Source: Rhizobium rhizogenes NBRC 13257
GTDB lineage: Bacteria > Pseudomonadota > Alphaproteobacteria > Rhizobiales > Rhizobiaceae
DNA: 64,000 nucleotides
Assembly: GCF_000696095.1 (NCBI RefSeq)
Contig: NZ_BAYX01000004.1
Location: forward strand, 310,001-374,000
Direction of reading: 5' to 3'
In this document: one piece after another, positions 61,904 through 64,000 of the stretch
Layout of the letters: each line of letters opens with the position of its first letter
Numbering within the stretch: the first letter of the stretch is position 1
Made by a program: the position numbers and the translations under genes
Notes under the pieces: generated by a model
Told to the model about the DNA's origin: nothing
Database searches by the model: none
The model's input: only the letters and a program-made list of their open reading frames with translations

Positions 61904-64000
61904 ATGAGTAAAGATTCTTCCGATCTGTTCGGTGCGTTGTTCGAGGCCGCGCCCGCTAAAGCTGTGATGACCCGCACGGTTCCGGTTCTGGTGCCGATGC
62001 CGGCGTCAAAACCCTATTCCTATGCGGTGCCGGAGGGCATGGCGGTCGAGCCGGGCTCTGTCGTGCAGGTGCCGCTTGGGCCGAGGCAGGTGATCGGCGT
62101 CGTCTGGGATGGTGGCGACGAGGGTGGCGTCGATCCGAAGAAGCTGCGGCCGATCAGCCGTGTCTTCGATTGCCCGCCGCTTGCCAAGCAGATGCGCGAT
62201 TTCATCGATTGGGTCGCGGCTTACACGCTGTCGCCGCCCGGCCTCGTTGCCCGCATGGCGCTGAGGGTCCCGGCTGCCTTCGATCCCGAGCCGATGGTCG
62301 AGGGGTTGCGTTTTGCCGGTGGCACACCGGAGCGGCTGACGCCGGCCCGCGTGCGGGTGATGGAGATGGCGAATGACGGCCTCTCCTGGACGCGCAGCGG
62401 GCTGGCGCATGCGGCCGGCGTTTCGACAAGCGTCATCGATGGGCTGATCACGCAGGGCGTCTTCGAAACCGTGTTCCTGCCGCCGCCGCCGCTCGTTGCC
62501 AAGCCCGACCCGGATTACGCCGCCTCGCGGCTCGAAGGCCCGCAGCGCGAAGCGGCCGACGAGATATTGGTGGAGGTGCGCAAACAGGAATTCTCCGTCT
62601 CGCTGATCGACGGCGTCACCGGCTCGGGTAAGACTGAGGTCTATTTCGAGGCAATCGCCGAGACGCTGAAGCGCGGCAAGCAGGTGCTGATCCTTCTGCC
62701 GGAAATCGCGCTGACGGCGAGCTTCCTTGAGCGGTTCCAGGATCGTTTCGGCGCCAAGCCGGCCGAATGGCATTCGGATCTGGCGCCACGCACGCGCGAA
62801 AAGGTCTGGCGGCAGGCGGTGACCGGCGAAGTGCGCGTGGTTGCCGGCGCGCGCTCGGCACTGTTCCTGCCCTTCGAGGATCTTGGCCTTATCATTGTCG
62901 ATGAAGAGCATGATCCCGCCTACAAGCAGGAAGACCGCGTTTATTATAATGCCCGCGACATGGCGGTGGTGCGCGGCCGCATCGCCGATTTCCCGGTCGT
63001 GCTGGTCTCGGCGACGCCCTCGGTCGAGAGCCAGGTCAATGGCCAGAGCGGGCGCTACAGCACCATCCATCTGCCGACCCGCTTCGGCGATGCGGCAATG
63101 CCGGACCTGCATCTGGTCGACATGCGCCGACATGCGCCGGAGCGCGGAGGCTTCCTGTCGCCATTGCTGATCCGGGCGATCGGCAAGACGGTGGAGAAGG
63201 GCCAGCAGTCACTGTTGTTCCTCAACAGGCGCGGATATGCGCCGCTGACACTCTGCCGGGTCTGCGGCCATCGCTTTCAGTGCCCGCAATGTTCGAGCTG
63301 GCTGGTGGAGCATCGGTTTCGCGGCCAGCTCCAGTGCCATCAATGCGGCTATGCCGAGCGGACGCCGGAGGCATGCCCGGAATGCGGCACGCTCGACCAT
63401 CTTGTCGCCTGCGGCCCCGGCGTCGAGCGTATCGCTGAGGAAGTCGAGCGGCATTTTCCCGAGGCGCGGACGATCGTGCTCTCCTCCGACATCATGGGCG
63501 GTGTCAAAAGGCTGCGGTTGGAGCTCGACGCCATCGCCAAGGGCGAGGCGGATATCGTCATTGGCACGCAGCTCGTAGCCAAGGGGCATAATTTCCCACT
63601 GATGACGCTGGTCGGCATTATCGACGCCGATCTCGGCCTCGCCAATGGCGATCCGCGCGCCGCCGAGCGGACGTTCCAGCTCTTGTCGCAGGTGACAGGC
63701 CGCGCCGGGCGAACCGGCCTCAAGAGTCATGGCCTGCTGCAAACCTATCAGCCGCAGCATCCGGTCATGCAGGCAATCGTCTCCGGCGATGCCAGCGCCT
63801 TTTATGAGCGCGAGATTTCAGAACGGGAGAGGGCGGTGCTGCCGCCCTTCGGACGGCTTGCCTCGATCATCGTCTCGGCCGAGACCCGCCAGGATGCCGA
63901 GACCCACGCGCGCAGCATGCGCAGTGCGGCGCCACAGGTGCAGGGCATCTCCGTCCTCGGACCGGCGGAAGCACCGCTTGCCTTGGTGCGCGGCCGCCAT
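61904..64000 (+). CDS. priA: Primosomal protein N' (replication restart helicase), 3' end outside window
   Basis: 699 codons are visible, open to the last base. The N-terminal 3'-DNA-binding domain (RTVPVLVPMPASKPYSYAVP), Walker A GVTGSGKT (237-244), Walker B DEEHD (333-337), VSATPS, and zinc motifs CRVCGHRFQCPQC and CHQCG/CPECG (about 451-505), then GTQLVAKGHNFP and VTGRAGR follow in family order. PriA restarts stalled forks. ATG 61904 starts a short acidic extension; the upstream 178 bp should hold its promoter. Confidence 0.95.
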   Translation, partial: MSKDSSDLFGALFEAAPAKAVMTRTVPVLVPMPASKPYSYAVPEGMAVEPGSVVQVPLGPRQVIGVVWDGGDEGGVDPKKLRPISRVFDCPPLAKQMRDFIDWVAAYTLSPPGLVARMALRVPAAFDPEPMVEGLRFAGGTPERLTPARVRVMEMANDGLSWTRSGLAHAAGVSTSVIDGLITQGVFETVFLPPPPLVAKPDPDYAASRLEGPQREAADEILVEVRKQEFSVSLIDGVTGSGKTEVYFEAIAETLKRGKQVLILLPEIALTASFLERFQDRFGAKPAEWHSDLAPRTREKVWRQAVTGEVRVVAGARSALFLPFEDLGLIIVDEEHDPAYKQEDRVYYNARDMAVVRGRIADFPVVLVSATPSVESQVNGQSGRYSTIHLPTRFGDAAMPDLHLVDMRRHAPERGGFLSPLLIRAIGKTVEKGQQSLLFLNRRGYAPLTLCRVCGHRFQCPQCSSWLVEHRFRGQLQCHQCGYAERTPEACPECGTLDHLVACGPGVERIAEEVERHFPEARTIVLSSDIMGGVKRLRLELDAIAKGEADIVIGTQLVAKGHNFPLMTLVGIIDADLGLANGDPRAAERTFQLLSQVTGRAGRTGLKSHGLLQTYQPQHPVMQAIVSGDASAFYEREISERERAVLPPFGRLASIIVSAETRQDAETHARSMRSAAPQVQGISVLGPAEAPLALVRGRH

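Noticed and set aside
62006..63133. 375-codon minus-strand open frame
   Set aside because: Antisense to the priA helicase region, which is intact on the plus strand.

Overview
The window is an ordinary-looking piece of an alphaproteobacterial main chromosome, almost certainly from the Rhizobiaceae and most like Rhizobium sensu stricto (R. leguminosarum / R. etli type). The evidence is the order mdh-sucC-sucD-sucA-sucB followed by lpdA, an sdhCDAB operon upstream, a RopB/Omp25-type outer-membrane protein, an Omp19-type lipoprotein, a hemC-hemD-mic60-hemY heme operon, several families largely confined to Rhizobiales (DUF2794, IalB), high GC, and three copies of a palindromic intergenic element with ATGATCCCG-type arms. 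No rRNA, tRNA, CRISPR array, prophage or insertion sequence was found.

Layout. 1-13.8 kb: small housekeeping and envelope genes: a DUF1223 tail, DUF2794, a RopB-like porin, an acetyltransferase, a Bax-inhibitor-1 protein, a YbbA/YbbP-type exporter pair divergent from an SGNH esterase, thpR, a small tyrosine phosphatase, pterin dehydratase, an IalB-family protein, rlmN, a LysE exporter and a dehydrogenase. 14-22.8 kb: argG, a MarR regulator divergent from a second LysE exporter, dcp, typA, ppa and yggU/yggT. 22.9-30.7 kb: an MFS exporter, a poly-gamma-glutamate hydrolase homologue, then a minus-strand block hemC-hemD-mic60-hemY-terB-amidotransferase. 30.8-34.3 kb: tsaD-gpsA-YciI-EVE-methyltransferase. 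35-38.5 kb: sdhCDAB. 38.9-40.7 kb: Omp19-like lipoprotein and zapE. 40.8-48.6 kb: mdh-sucCDAB. 48.6-51.3 kb: four accessory genes (DUF4241, an unknown secreted protein, an SDR, a LysE exporter) lying between sucB and lpdA. 51.4-59.7 kb: lpdA, an M16 peptidase, DUF2867, a TraB/GumN protein, xerC and a lysophospholipid-type acyltransferase. 59.7-61.7 kb: a uridine-kinase-like gene and an S41-type peptidase with a hexanucleotide repeat. 61.9-64 kb: priA, running off the window.

Functionally the core is the second half of the TCA cycle: 2-oxoglutarate dehydrogenase (sucA, sucB, lpdA), succinyl-CoA synthetase (sucCD), succinate dehydrogenase (sdhCDAB) and malate dehydrogenase (mdh), all on the plus strand within 18 kb.

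I did not find a clearly new multi-gene system. The observations most worth following are non-coding: a perfect 12-bp-arm palindrome before mdh, two stacked hairpins in the sdhC leader, a hairpin between the apparent ribosome-binding site and the start codon of sucA, and a complete ppa terminator inside the opposite-strand yggU coding region. Also notable are a shrunken YciI-like gene between sucA and sucB, and the (Glu-Trp) repeat in the S41 peptidase.
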